A DNA stretch of 64,000 nucleotides, from NCBI GenBank assembly GCA_032690845.1, contig CM064429.1, positions 10,758,569 to 10,822,568 on the forward strand. Reading direction: 5' to 3'. The stretch comes from Eleusine coracana subsp. coracana. Taxonomy: Eukaryota > Streptophyta > Magnoliopsida > Poales > Poaceae. Positions 12,043 through 22,100 of this stretch are shown here, in pieces. The notes beneath the pieces are model-generated. The model was not told where the DNA came from. It searched no databases and saw only the letters and a list, made by a program, of their open reading frames with translations. Both the position numbers and the translations under genes were made by a program. The first letter of the stretch is position 1. Every line of letters begins with the position of its first letter.

Positions 12043-13688
12043 AGTAAGGACCGAAGGCCTACCGAGAGGGAGGGGGGGGGGGTGAATCGGTAGCCAACCA
12101 CAAATTCGAATACTTCAGTTTCACTCCTCTAGAACCTAACAAAGAGTTGCAACCTAAACAATTCTAGTAGGCCAAGACCCTATGCATGCTAGTGTTCATG
12201 ATGTAAAACAAAGCAAAGCGCGGAAGCTAAACACACTAGCCTATGCATGCCACAAGCCATCCTACTAACTAGAGCACACAATTGCGGAATAGTAAAGAGG
12301 GGGTCAAGGAATGCTCATGATTTTTTTTCTGAGGTCTCGGAAGGATGGCGCCTTCCCCTACTCCTCGTTGGACCACTCCAGCTGGAGTCCCAGTCCCTCC
12401 CGCCACCAAGTGGAGTTCTCGCACACGAGCCCGCAATCACTCCCGGAGTGAAGACACGATTGCGTCACCGCTGCAACCAAGGCACAAGCTCGCCTCCCTC
12501 GAAAACTTGTCGAACTCTGAGCCGACACGGGCGCTCACTAGCGATGCCCCTTTCACCGGCGGGCTCAAACCGTGTATAAACGTATGATGGCCTTCACAAC
12601 CAATCACGATAGGCTCGATCACCGACACCTAACCGGTCTAGGTCTCACCATAGACCAAGAGTAACAACCTAGATCACACCCTCAAGAACACCCTAGCCTT
12701 AGATGTGCAAGATCGCTCCTTGTTATTCTCACTAGCACTCACAAGATATCCAATATCCTCTTCTAGTGCTCTCCTCTTTTCCTCTTGGACCTTACCAAAT
12801 GCTCTCAGGTATTCCACTGGCCAAGAGAGGTCTCCAAGACCCCAGTAATGAAGTTATATAGGCTCCCAACCTGAAACTAGCCGTTGCTCCACGAAATAGC
12901 CTTCTGGATGTACTGACCGTACAGTCCGGTCACTGTCCACACCGGATAGTCCGGTCTCCACCAGATGCTCTCTGTCCGCTGTTTCCTCCATACTGACCAG
13001 ACAGTCCGATCCGTTTCTCTCTCCAGTCCAGAAACATTTCGGCTGAAGCTTCCTCGCTGCCCAAGTCCCTGCTCCACTGACCGGACCGTCCGGTCACTAG
13101 GGCATCCAGACTTGGTAGTTTCCTCCCTTCTTCGCTGTAGCCTCCGGACAAATCCTCTAAGTGACCGTACAGTCCGGTCTCCATTGACCCCTCTGTCCGG
13201 TCACTTCAATCCGAAGCTAAAACTCCTCGTCCCTTCTTGACTTCATTTCTTGGCTTCTCCGAACAGCTCCTTGGCCTCTCCACTGTCACCTAGTGCCTGT
13301 GATTTCACCGAGCAACCTTGCACATCACCGACTAGACATGACCTAAGAGAATGATCTAGACCCCCTTGATAGTCCGATTTTTCCTATGGACTCAAAGCCC
13401 TAACAACTAGACAAGTGTTCCCAACACTTACTCCATAGCTTGTCCTCCGCTTTGATCCATTTTCATCAACCCTTGGACTCCATCAAGCTCATCAAGCCTC
13501 CATGCTTGTGGTCATTGTCATCAATCACCAAGGCAATCATCATCCATATGATTTATAGTAGAGATTTAATGAAGGTTCCTGTATAGACAACACTCATGTA
13601 GATATTAGCCCACAATTTCATAGTTATCATCTATCACCAAAACATTCATACCTTGGGGATTCCATCATCAATGGTCATGAAGCTTACA
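12043..13688 (-). repeat. 5' LTR of element A
   Basis: A 1.65-kb LTR related to 6479-8175 and to the LTR of element B. It has a G11 run at 12072-12082 and palindromes such as GACCGGACCGTCCGGTCA near 13079. Directly followed (minus strand) by the primer-binding site. Confidence 0.85.
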
Positions 13689-14839
13689 GGGTGGTGCAAC
13701 GAGCTCGGCTGAGCTGCCAACAATAATGGTGGTGGCGGCGGCTTCGAGTGGGAGAGAGAAAGAAGGGAGGGGGAGCCCTAAATGGAAGGGGGAGGGGGCA
13801 AACAGGAACGACGACCTCAGTTTTGAGGCGGACAGGCCGACGAGGGGAGGCCACCGCCGTTGTACGGCTGCCACGCAACGCTTGTCGCTAGGGGCTCAGG
13901 CCCCCGTGGGCGACAAAGCAGTAGACAAGGCTGACAAGCGGACCCCACAAGATTTTTTCTTTTTTGTTGGTTTTGGAAAAGGACCTCTCTGCTATTTTTA
14001 ATATCATTAATTCTAGAGCTCAAGTGGAAAAAGAAAAAAAAATATAGGCATGTTCAACATGATTTGCTCTAAATTTAAAAATTATATAAGTAGGCATGTT
14101 TTTGTGGTCTCAAGCATTTATTTGGGGCACTTATACTTTGAGAAAAAATTTAGGATTTTGCACAAAATTCTATTTTACCTAGGCCTTCAACATATAGTTT
14201 TGCTGGACCTAAGTTTTGTTGCAAAATGTGGACTTGTAGTTCAAATGGTAATCAAAATTTTCATGTGTGCTCATCATTGACTAATTACCATCTCATGCTA
14301 GGTTTTTGACATCATGGGTGTCACAACTTTGATATTTTTCATGTCATGGATAGAACGGTATAAATTTTCAGGGAAATTTGCTCTTTAATTAACCTATTAG
14401 TGATTTCGCTGTGGGCAGTTTAAGTTTCTTTAGGATTTTGTGTCCCTGTACTCAGTTTGTTGCAGATCTTCCTGATGTTTTTTTCTGCACATTTGTCTCA
14501 TGAAAAAATTATTTGGTTCAGTATCTCCAGTCTCAAAAGTACTCCGTATATATAAATTTCTGATCGGGGGATAATTTACACAGGCGATAAGGATACTGAC
14601 ATGGCATTTGTGTCGATGGTTGGTTGTATTGCAATTTATCGTGCCTGCTGGACTTGTAAAGGAGATATGGGAGATATAAATAAATTAAACTGAGTATAAT
14701 GTGTTGTTTCCCTCCACCTGCTGCTGCTTTTTTCCTCCATCGACACACAATGTCTAGTGTCACGCGTTTTGGATCAGACTGGGCCTCGTTGGGCCGCTGA
14801 AGGTAGCTGCCATGCGCTACAACAATTGAGAATCGTTGG
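13689..14839. promoter_or_regulatory. Intergenic region and presumed promoter of the 365-aa gene
   Basis: Two TGGGCC motifs, at 14780-14785 and 14790-14795, lie about 270-285 bp upstream of the chosen start codon. TGGGCY (site II-type) elements are common in promoters of constitutively and proliferation-linked plant genes. TATA-like strings (TATATATAAA near 14549) lie too far upstream to assign. The GC-rich patch 13700-13930 looks like an old gene-5'-end fragment but has no recognisable domain; 14040-14400 is AT-rich and unassigned. Confidence 0.4.
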
Positions 14840-14891
14840 ATGCGGCAGCAACGGACGCCACTTCCCCCGCTCTTCGTCAGCCGATCTGGTT

Positions 14892-14909
14892 CCCCCCCCC
14901 CCCCCCCCC
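14892..14909 (+). repeat. C18 homopolymer in the 5' leader of the 365-aa gene
   Basis: Eighteen consecutive C residues lie about 155 bp upstream of the start codon, inside CT-rich leader sequence. Such tracts are length-unstable and often mis-sequenced. Confidence 0.9.
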
Positions 14910-15064
14910 AGGCGCGGGAACCGCCTCTAGGGCACGATAAAACTCCCACCTCCCCTTTCCCAATCTCTCTTTTCCCTTCCCCTGCAATTCGGAGCTCTCC
15001 TCTCTCGACCTTACTTGATCCCGACGAAATCTCCTGCGAAGCGAATCCCTTCCCATCCGCATCC

Positions 15065-16162
15065 ATGGCGACCCCTCAAGAAACCCTAGATCCCGAGCCC
15101 TCCGCGCCGCCAGCTCAAGCTCTGACCCCGGCGGCAGAGGCGGCGGCGGTGGAGCAGGGGCGGCTTCCTGAAGCTTCCGACTCTGTCTCGTGTTCGATCC
15201 CGAGCGCTGAGCCATCGGCTCCTCCAGCAGAGGCCGTGCCGGCGGGTGCCCACCTCGAGGATCCGAAGCCCTCGGCGTCACCAGCGGCGGGTACCCAGCT
15301 CGAGGATCCGAAGGCCTCGGCTTCACCAGCGGCGGGCGCACAGCTCGAGGATCCGAAGCCTTCGGCTTCACCAGCGGCGGGTGCCCAGCTCGAGGATCCC
15401 AAGCCCTCGGCGGCGGTGGTGTCGCTGAGTGCTGCGGCGAAGTGGCCCCGGTTGCCGCCGAGGCTGCGGCCGATGATCAAGCTGGCTTCTTGGCCCGTTC
15501 GACGCGTGCTCCATGGTATGGATCGCGCGTGCGACTTTCTCGTCGTCGCCTCCCGACAGCCCGTCGTCGTCCGCTGCGTCGCCAAGATGTCCACCCTCGT
15601 CCCCGACCGCGTGCAGGGTGCCGTCTCCCGGGTCCTGCAGCTGTTCGATTCGCCTTCGCTCAACTCCCGAGGACTGCCTATTTCGGACCCAGCCTTCGAG
15701 CGCCTATATTTTGAGCTTGACATGAAGCGCGTGCGTGTGGTTGTTCTTGCAGTGGTCGCTGCGGGAATCGTCCTCTTCATCACGCTGGAGGTCCTTGTCA
15801 TCGCTGGATTCGTCACTAGGTATGATCAGTATGTTGGTATTTTCAGGAAATTTGTTGGATTTTTGCAGAGCTTGCTGAAGGCAGTATCCAAAATCTCCGG
15901 CTTCTACAACAATGTCATGTGGCACCGTGCTGAAGCGGCACGCATGCTTCAGAAGGCTGCCGAGCAGAAGCTCAAGGTCCCAACTCCCGCCGCCAGGCAG
16001 CAGCTTCCGCCTCCGGCCACCGAGCAGCAGCTTCCCCCTCTGGCGCCCAAGCAGCAGCTGCCACCTCCAGCCACTGAGCAGCAGCTCCTGCCTCCGACCA
16101 TCGAGCTGGCTGCTGAGCTGCTGATCCCAACACCTCCACATCCAGCGATGGATATGTGTTAG
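15065..16162 (+). CDS. Single-exon gene, unknown protein with one membrane-type helix and two repeat regions
   Basis: A 365-codon GC-rich frame. The start at 15065 (ATCCATGGCG) is chosen over the in-frame ATG at 14840 because it has a good plant context and the upstream part is low-complexity leader crossing the C18 tract. The N-terminus is Ala/Pro/Glu-rich. Residues about 61-117 are four copies of a 15-residue unit (consensus GAQLEDPKPSASPAA). Residues 120-220 are a basic, globular-looking segment. A strongly hydrophobic helix runs about 224-249, directly after MKRVR, which suggests a membrane anchor. Residues 250-300 are amphipathic. The C-tail (about 305-350) has repeats built on QQLPPPATE. 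I recognise no named domain; function and location are not known. A donor-like GAG|GTAAGT at about 16178-16186 just after the stop may begin a 3'-UTR intron. Both neighbouring regions are transposons. Confidence 0.8.
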   Translation: MATPQETLDPEPSAPPAQALTPAAEAAAVEQGRLPEASDSVSCSIPSAEPSAPPAEAVPAGAHLEDPKPSASPAAGTQLEDPKASASPAAGAQLEDPKPSASPAAGAQLEDPKPSAAVVSLSAAAKWPRLPPRLRPMIKLASWPVRRVLHGMDRACDFLVVASRQPVVVRCVAKMSTLVPDRVQGAVSRVLQLFDSPSLNSRGLPISDPAFERLYFELDMKRVRVVVLAVVAAGIVLFITLEVLVIAGFVTRYDQYVGIFRKFVGFLQSLLKAVSKISGFYNNVMWHRAEAARMLQKAAEQKLKVPTPAARQQLPPPATEQQLPPLAPKQQLPPPATEQQLLPPTIELAAELLIPTPPHPAMDMC

Positions 16163-16588
16163 TTTCCAGCACTAACGAGGTAAGTAGCACTGCTTAAGGT
16201 TAAATGCAGTGCCCAAGGTATGTGCCAGTTCTAGCTTCAATTGTGTATATTCTTGTTATCAGTAGCTTCAGTTATTGCTCTTCATGTGCATCGTATTCTT
16301 TACAGTTAACTAAAGTCATTCCATTGTGTGTGAATTGCTCTAGGTAATGTCAATTATGCATGCAAACTTAATTTAAGTAACACTGGACCAATCTAATGTT
16401 AAAAAAGCAATTTAGGTTCTATAGCTTCATCCTCATCTCAACCTAGAACAAGTACCATGTTTTGGTGAATTTGTCTCCATTCAGTAGCTTTGTTTCCCAC
16501 TAAAGTCAGAAAAATTGTAACATATTTTGTTATACTCTTCTGCAATTGCAGGGGGTTTATTATTTTCTTTTTTATATCTTTTTATTAA
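16163..16588 (+). other. 3' UTR / putative 3'-UTR intron of the 365-aa gene
   Basis: AT-rich plant-intron-like sequence after the stop codon, starting with a GAG|GTAAGT donor-like site. No acceptor or polyadenylation site can be fixed by eye, partly because the tandem duplication and then the transposon block follow. Confidence 0.4.
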
Positions 16589-17731
16589 GCCATGTTGATT
16601 ATGCGTAATGCCATTATGTGATCCTTGCTTAGAATGTAGTCTACATGTGAAACTAGGTTTTAATTGGCGGGAGGACCATGTGACCTCTAGCTTTTGTGGG
16701 AGCAGAACTCATAGTGTCTGCATATTCCAAAGCAAATGTCATAGATTAAGCCTTCTGTGTGGAGGGTCTCCATTTAATTCACTTTCAATGGAGATAATCT
16801 GTCAGGGGGTGGCCTCATTCCCTCACATGGTGTAATGGCATTTCTGTCGTGACAATTGTGATTGGCTCTGAGGCACATTTCTTTGTACACTAGGCAACAC
16901 GATGTACAAAAGGACTAAATTTAATGGAGCTACGCTAGGCAACATGAACACTATATTTAGTGATAACTTGAATATCTCTCTGGTCTTAAGTATCACTCTT
17001 CAAATAATGGATTTTCAATCCAATAGTGTAATGTGATCAATTACAAAAAGTAGAATGTTTTAGCACAAATATCCTTGGCATCAATATAACTGATTTAAGT
17101 TTTGTTCATCTTGTTTACTTTCCTGGTAACTATAATACTTACAATGTTGCTTGTAAACTGTTTGCCATGTTGATTATGTGTAATGCCATGTGATCCTTGC
17201 CTAGTATGTAGTCTACTTGTGAAAAGTAGGTTTTAATTGACGGGAGGGCCATGAGACCTCTAGCTTTTGTTGGAGCAGAACTCATAGTGTCTGCATATCC
17301 CAAAGCAAACGTCATAGATTAAGCCTTCTGTGTGGAGGATCTCCATTTAATATTCACTTTCATTGGAGATAATCTGTCAGAGGTTTGCCTCATATTCCAT
17401 CACATGGTGTAATGGCATTTTTGTCATGACAATTGTGATTGGCTCTGAGGCACATATTTCTTTGTAGACTAGGCAACATGGTATACAAAAGGACTAAATT
17501 TCTTTAAGTCTTAACTCTTAATGGAGCTACCCTAGGCAACATGAACACTGCATTAAGTGATAACTGAATTAAGTTTTGGAGATAATCTGTCAGAGATCAA
17601 TTACAAAAAGCAAAATATTTTGAGTTTTTGACACAAATATCCTTGATATCAGTAACTGAATTCAGTTTTGTTTCATCTTGTTTAGTTTCGTGGTAACTAG
17701 AATACTTACAATGTTGCTTGTAAACTATTTA
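16589..17731. repeat. ~570-bp tandem duplication downstream of the 365-aa gene
   Basis: Copy 1 is about 16589-17163 and copy 2 about 17164-17731. Both begin GCCATGTTGATTATG and share long near-identical stretches (for example AGAACTCATAGTGTCTGCAT near 16702 and 17278). They end with TTGCTTGTAAACT. A possible start of a third unit is cut at about 17745 by element B. Short internal re-duplication occurs in copy 2 (GGAGATAATCTGTCAGAG twice). Non-coding. Confidence 0.8.
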
Positions 17732-17757
17732 CCAACTGTTAGGGATTTAGTTCTTAA

Positions 17758-19306
17758 GTAGAAATCCATGTGCAAGAGCTCCAGAGGACAAGATGTTGAC
17801 ATGAAGGACTTGGTGGGGTGAGAAGAGGCAACTTGGTTTCTGGCTTGACAAGCACTGCACAGTTTGTCCTTCTCAAAGGTCACATCCTTGATTCCTTCAA
17901 CTAGATTCCTCTTGACCACTTTCCTGAGCTGACTCATCCCAACATGTGCTAATCTTCCGTGCCATAACCATCCCTTGGTTGATTTTGTGAAGAGACAAGT
18001 ACTTGGAGGCATGTTGCTAGATTTGAAGTCCGTGACATACAAGTTCCCATGCCTCACTTCATGAAACACTAGCCCTTTCTTGGCATTCTCAATAGTTTCT
18101 CCGTCCTGATCAAATGTGCACTTGAATCCCATGTCACACAACTGACCAATGGATAGAAGGTTGAAGTTGAGGGTTTCCACAAGAAAGACCTTGGAGAGAT
18201 GGAGATCCTCTGTAATGGCCACCTTGCTTGATCCTCTGACTCTCCCCTTTGAGTTATCCCCAAAAGTCACCTTCTCACTATCTTCATCTTCATCAATGTT
18301 GGTGAACATGGTTGGCTTCCCGGTCATGTGTTGGGTGCACCCACTATCAAGGATCCAATGGGTACCTCCACTCTTGTAGTTGATCTTGGTGGTAGCCATA
18401 AGACAAGCACTAGAGGAAGAAGGGTTAGTATCCAAATCATTGCTCAATTGACTTGTACTAATCTCATCACGTCGAACTATGAGACCATCCTCATAGTTAG
18501 GGATTCTTGCAATCCCTTCACGAAGTCTTCTTCGTATAGGATGGTGGGGAGCACGATACCTCCAACGACCATGACCATCCCTCATGTGCACATTGTCGTG
18601 GTCGATGTAGTAGTGGGGAGGGTCATAGAGTCCAGTGACATGCTCAAGCACGTGCCCACTTGTGAGTGGAGCACAAGTATCATCTCCATTGCTATCTCAA
18701 TTGAGAGCTCATGTCTCCGGTTGACTACCTCCTCAAGCAAGAAACCCCTCTCCGGAGTTGTGAGTTTTGGGAGGCACATGTCAATCACTTGATATGTTGG
18801 GATTCTCCGAAGGCCACAGAATGAGATTATCCTACACACAAGATCATAGATGCTCAAGAGATTATAAGAAAGGTCATCATTCGGATTTCTCACAAACTCA
18901 TCAAATTGAAAGAAGAGATCCTGTTGTTGAGCTCGACGAAGATGCCAAAGTCGATCTTGTGGTGGAGGAGATGGTGGTAGAGGCACCGGGACTGTGGTAG
19001 TGAGATTGATCATCTTATTTGATCTTCTGAGCATTGTTGTTGGTGCCCCTCTCACACCGTTGTGTGGTCCACCCGAAGTGCTTGGAGTAGATCTAGGAAT
19101 GGCACTTGGGGTAGAGCTTGACGAAGCGCCTGACGAAGAGCTTGGTGCAGTTCTTGATCCGTACGGGTTGCAGAAGCTGGTGCATGGCAATCTTGTGGAG
19201 GTATCAAAGAAGTTTGAGCCTAAGGATACTTCTTTTCCCTTGCTTGAAAATGCTCCATTGTCGGCCTTGTGCTTCTCCTTCCCCGTCAAGGTTGTAGTGA
19301 TCTCCT
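17758..19306 (-). pseudogene. Element B gag C-terminus, protease and GAG-pre-integrase, truncated
   Basis: Read on the minus strand, a Ser/Pro-rich gag-spacer frame (19289-18582) is followed after a frameshift near 18600 by a frame (18651-17725). This contains the copia aspartic protease motif HWILDSGCTQHMTG, where the D-S-G is catalytic. It then contains a GAG-pre-integrase domain with WLWHGRLAHVG and the integrase zinc-binding CSAC. Translation breaks at HMDFY, just where the integrase core (usually HMDLFGP) should begin. Catalytic integrase, RT and RNase H are absent, so it cannot support its own mobility. Confidence 0.8.
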
Positions 19307-20927
19307 TGTTGGTGGCCGATAAAACCCAATATCAGCCACCAACCGGTCAGGAAATGCAAGGTAAAAGACCAAAGTTTAATAAATATTTATTTAAACTAAT
19401 AAAAGTTTCATGAGTTTTGATGAAATATGTGTTTGCAGGTATATAAGGGTCAAAATATGCAAAAAAAAAACATGAAGGAACACCCCGTCGGCCGATCACG
19501 ACTGTGAAACAGCCGTTTTCCACTGGCCGACAGGGTCGTTTGAGGCTGAAATCAGGACCCAGACAGGGTCGTGACGGCTGAAATCAGGACCCGGCCGGCA
19601 GGGTCATATCAGGCTGAAAACAGCCACCCGGCTGATCAAACCGGAGTCATCATCAGGCTGATCATCCGACCCGGCCGATTCTGCAAAACACTCCACCATG
19701 AAGCTGTTTTCTCCTCCCGGACCAAAAGTAATGATATGACTATGGAAAGGAGGCCAACATGTGGCCTAACCGGGAGAAGTCACGAGGCGACCCAGAGGGG
19801 GTCGGCACCCGGCCAAGGCCGCCGCCCAGCGAAGGCCGCCGCTTGGCCAACCATGCCGCCCGACCTGGGTTTCCACCCGGGGCTTGCTGGCCCATGAGGC
19901 CCATGAGGCCTACCAGCCCCGAAATAAAGAAGTCGGTGGGAACCAACCGAACAACCGACTTCGGGATCAAATCTAAGCCATCCAGGAGGAGTCGGTCGCG
20001 AACCGACACGATCCAAAGGCCGCTCGGCCTAGGCCGCCGCCCGGTGGTGCATGCCGCCCGGCATGCCCGGTCGCCCGACACACGTGGCCGCCCGGCATGG
20101 CCCGTCGCCCGACGGACTGACTTCGGCCTACCGACTCTCCATCGCCTATAAATACTTCCCGGCCCATTGCCACGGGAGAGTGTGGAAGAATTTGTGAAGA
20201 AGAACATTATTTTTAGTCAAAAGACTTTACCCAAGTAGAGAAAGTAGGTGTAGGAGAAGGAGTTCAGGATGCTGGCTCCTTCAACCTATGCCTCGGAGAT
20301 GAAGCTCCTGCGAGAGTAGTCTTCCTCGTCTTCGGGGCCGGGTACCATGTAGTCAAACTCTCTTCCAAGTAATAAAGTGAGTAATTCTATTCGTTTTATC
20401 TACGGGATCCTCGTGCATGACTTGTCATGCTTACCAATTCTAGAGCTGGTATGAAAGTCTAAGTGTGAACGTGGTGTTTATACTTAGTTTTCTTGGGATT
20501 GCATTCGTCCCCACGGGCTGTGTGGTAGGCGGCAGGTGGTGACAGTCCTGTCCGTCCAATATTGTATTCCACCACGTTCGGGAAGTCTCAAGCAGGATTG
20601 TCTAGCGATAGTGTACCCAGTAGTATAGAGGTTAGTTACCGACCCACACTAGTGGATCGTTTTCATGCCCCGAAGCAGATAAATTGAAATAGGATCTCAT
20701 TAGATTACTTAGAAGGAGTTTATTACATTAGATTACCCGGCCTGAGGACCTCTTCTCTCTATAGAACTTATCTTCTTCCAACCATACGCCACCCAGACTT
20801 GATAGGTTAGGTATGACACACTTCTCATTCCCCGTGGAAATCGATACTCTGGAATACTCCCGGGTGAAGGCTACGACGGCATCTGTACGCTTGCAGATTT
20901 CTCTGTTAGGCCTAAGAACCGTCAACA
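19307..20927 (+). repeat. 5' LTR of element C
   Basis: A 1621-bp LTR, TG...CA bounded. A TATA box (TATAAATA, 20147-20154) is conserved in the 3' LTR copy (27000-27007), marking the likely U3/R junction. Compared with the 3' copy it has extra CCGCCCGG-rich sequence around 19985-20085 and lacks about 25 bp near 20420. Confidence 0.88.
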
Positions 20928-20934
20928 AGCTTTC

Positions 20935-20952
20935 TGGTGCCGTTGCCGGGGA
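20935..20952 (+). other. Primer-binding site of element C (tRNA-Asp type)
   Basis: TGGTGCCGTTGCCGGGGA lies 7 bases after the 5' LTR end. It is complementary to the plant tRNA-Asp 3' end apart from a C-to-T change. This is a priming site, not a tRNA gene. Confidence 0.85.
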
Positions 20953-21023
20953 ACGGTAGCTATGCCACTCCGAATCCCATCTCGTTCGCTATTTTCTTTC
21001 TTTATTTCAGAAAATTACCTCCT

Positions 21024-21763
21024 ATGACCCTCCATCAGCCAGTTCTCGGCCCCAAGGCTGAGATCTTGGAACCCCCAGTCTCTGCCCTGCCAATAGAGAC
21101 CCAAAATTATGAGATCCGCCCTGAACTCATACTCTTGATTCAGTCGACACCTTTTCTTGGGAATGCTCCGAAAATCCTTACGCTCACCTTCAGCACTTCG
21201 AATTAGTCTGCTCCACCATGAACATCCCTGGTGTCCATAAAGACACATTAAGGTGGAAACTCTTCCTGTTCTCGCTAAAGGATGTAGCAAAAACATGGTA
21301 TATTCGTCATGTCGAGGATGCCGAAGTAAGTTGGCCCTCCCTGAGAGAATTTTTCTGCAAGAAATTCTTCCCGCTCTCAAAAATAATCAAACTACGAAGG
21401 AAGCTAATAAATTTCAAGAAAAAAGATCAGGAACCACTTGGAGCTACGTGGGAGAGGTTGCTATCTTACGCCACAGTTGGCCCAGATTTAGGACTACCCG
21501 AATGTATGCTCTTGCAGCATTTCATTTGTGGGCTTAAGCCTGAGAGTGCAAGGTTTCTTGATATAGCTGCTGGAGGTGCATTTGTGTACACCACGCCTAT
21601 TGAAGGGAAAAGAATCCTAGCAAAAATCCTTTGTAACCTTGAGAATTACCAACCCATACCTTCAGAGGACCATCTAGAGGATGCACAGCTAGCTGATCTC
21701 TCCCCTGTCAACACCACGCCAGCCCCCTGTCATCAAAGAGGTCGATTGCACCCCAACGTTTGA
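21024..21763 (+). pseudogene. gag: Element C gag (Athila type), frameshifted
   Basis: Starts MTLHQPVLGPKAE at 21024, shifts frame near 21175, and continues as the retrotransposon gag domain. Landmarks include LRWKLFLFSLKDVAKTWY, WPSLREFFCKKFFP and LLQHFICGLKPESARFLDIA, the conserved core of Athila/Tat gag proteins that form the virus-like particle. Beyond 21763 the protein breaks up with stops (about 21763-22090). Confidence 0.8.
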
Positions 21764-22100
21764 TACTCTGGACCCATACCTTTCCCGTCATGAATCACCC
21801 TTCTCTCTACCAGAAGCAGAAACTGAATCATTACCTCTACCCAAAATCTTTGAGGAAAACGAAGATTTCTCAATGATTGGAAATGTCCGAACAATGCCTG
21901 TAGAAAGAAGGATGGATTTTACTCCTACGGAACCATAGGAACCGAATGAGGAAGAAAGAGATATTTAGAAAGAACAACTCTTTAGCCTTTCTTCGATCTT
22001 GAGTCAAGAATGGACAGAAGAAGCCCGAGCTGAACCTGATCTGATCATTTTTTGGCCACAAGCACCAAACATTTTGATCGAAAATGGATGACTTCAGCAT

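Larger units (their letters stand above)
6479..13688 (-). mobile_element. Element A: Sirevirus-like Ty1/copia retrotransposon, gag only, pol missing
   Basis: The element is minus-strand, with 5' LTR about 12043-13688 and 3' LTR 6479-8175. LTRs start TGTAAGCTTCATGACC on the minus strand. The PBS (TAGTATCAGAGCC, plus 12025-12039) matches an initiator-Met primer site, and a purine tract (AAAAAAGAGGAGAT) precedes the 3' LTR. Both LTRs carry arrays of GACCGGACCGTCCGGTC-like palindromes, a Sirevirus trait. The internal region holds a broken gag (9998-11989) and then about 1.8 kb without protease, integrase, RT or RNase H, so the copy is non-autonomous. Flanking 5-mers GGGCA and GGGTG do not match well, so the target duplication is decayed or one end rearranged. 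Confidence 0.85.

Noticed and set aside
14877..15816. Minus-strand open frames opposite the 365-aa gene
   Set aside because: Low-complexity Ser/Arg/Gly-rich shadows of the plus-strand coding repeats, without start context or known motifs.
20935..20952. tRNA gene
   Set aside because: Only the 3'-end complement of tRNA-Asp is present; position next to an LTR shows a retroelement primer-binding site. The same holds for 42866-42882 and the Met-type sites.
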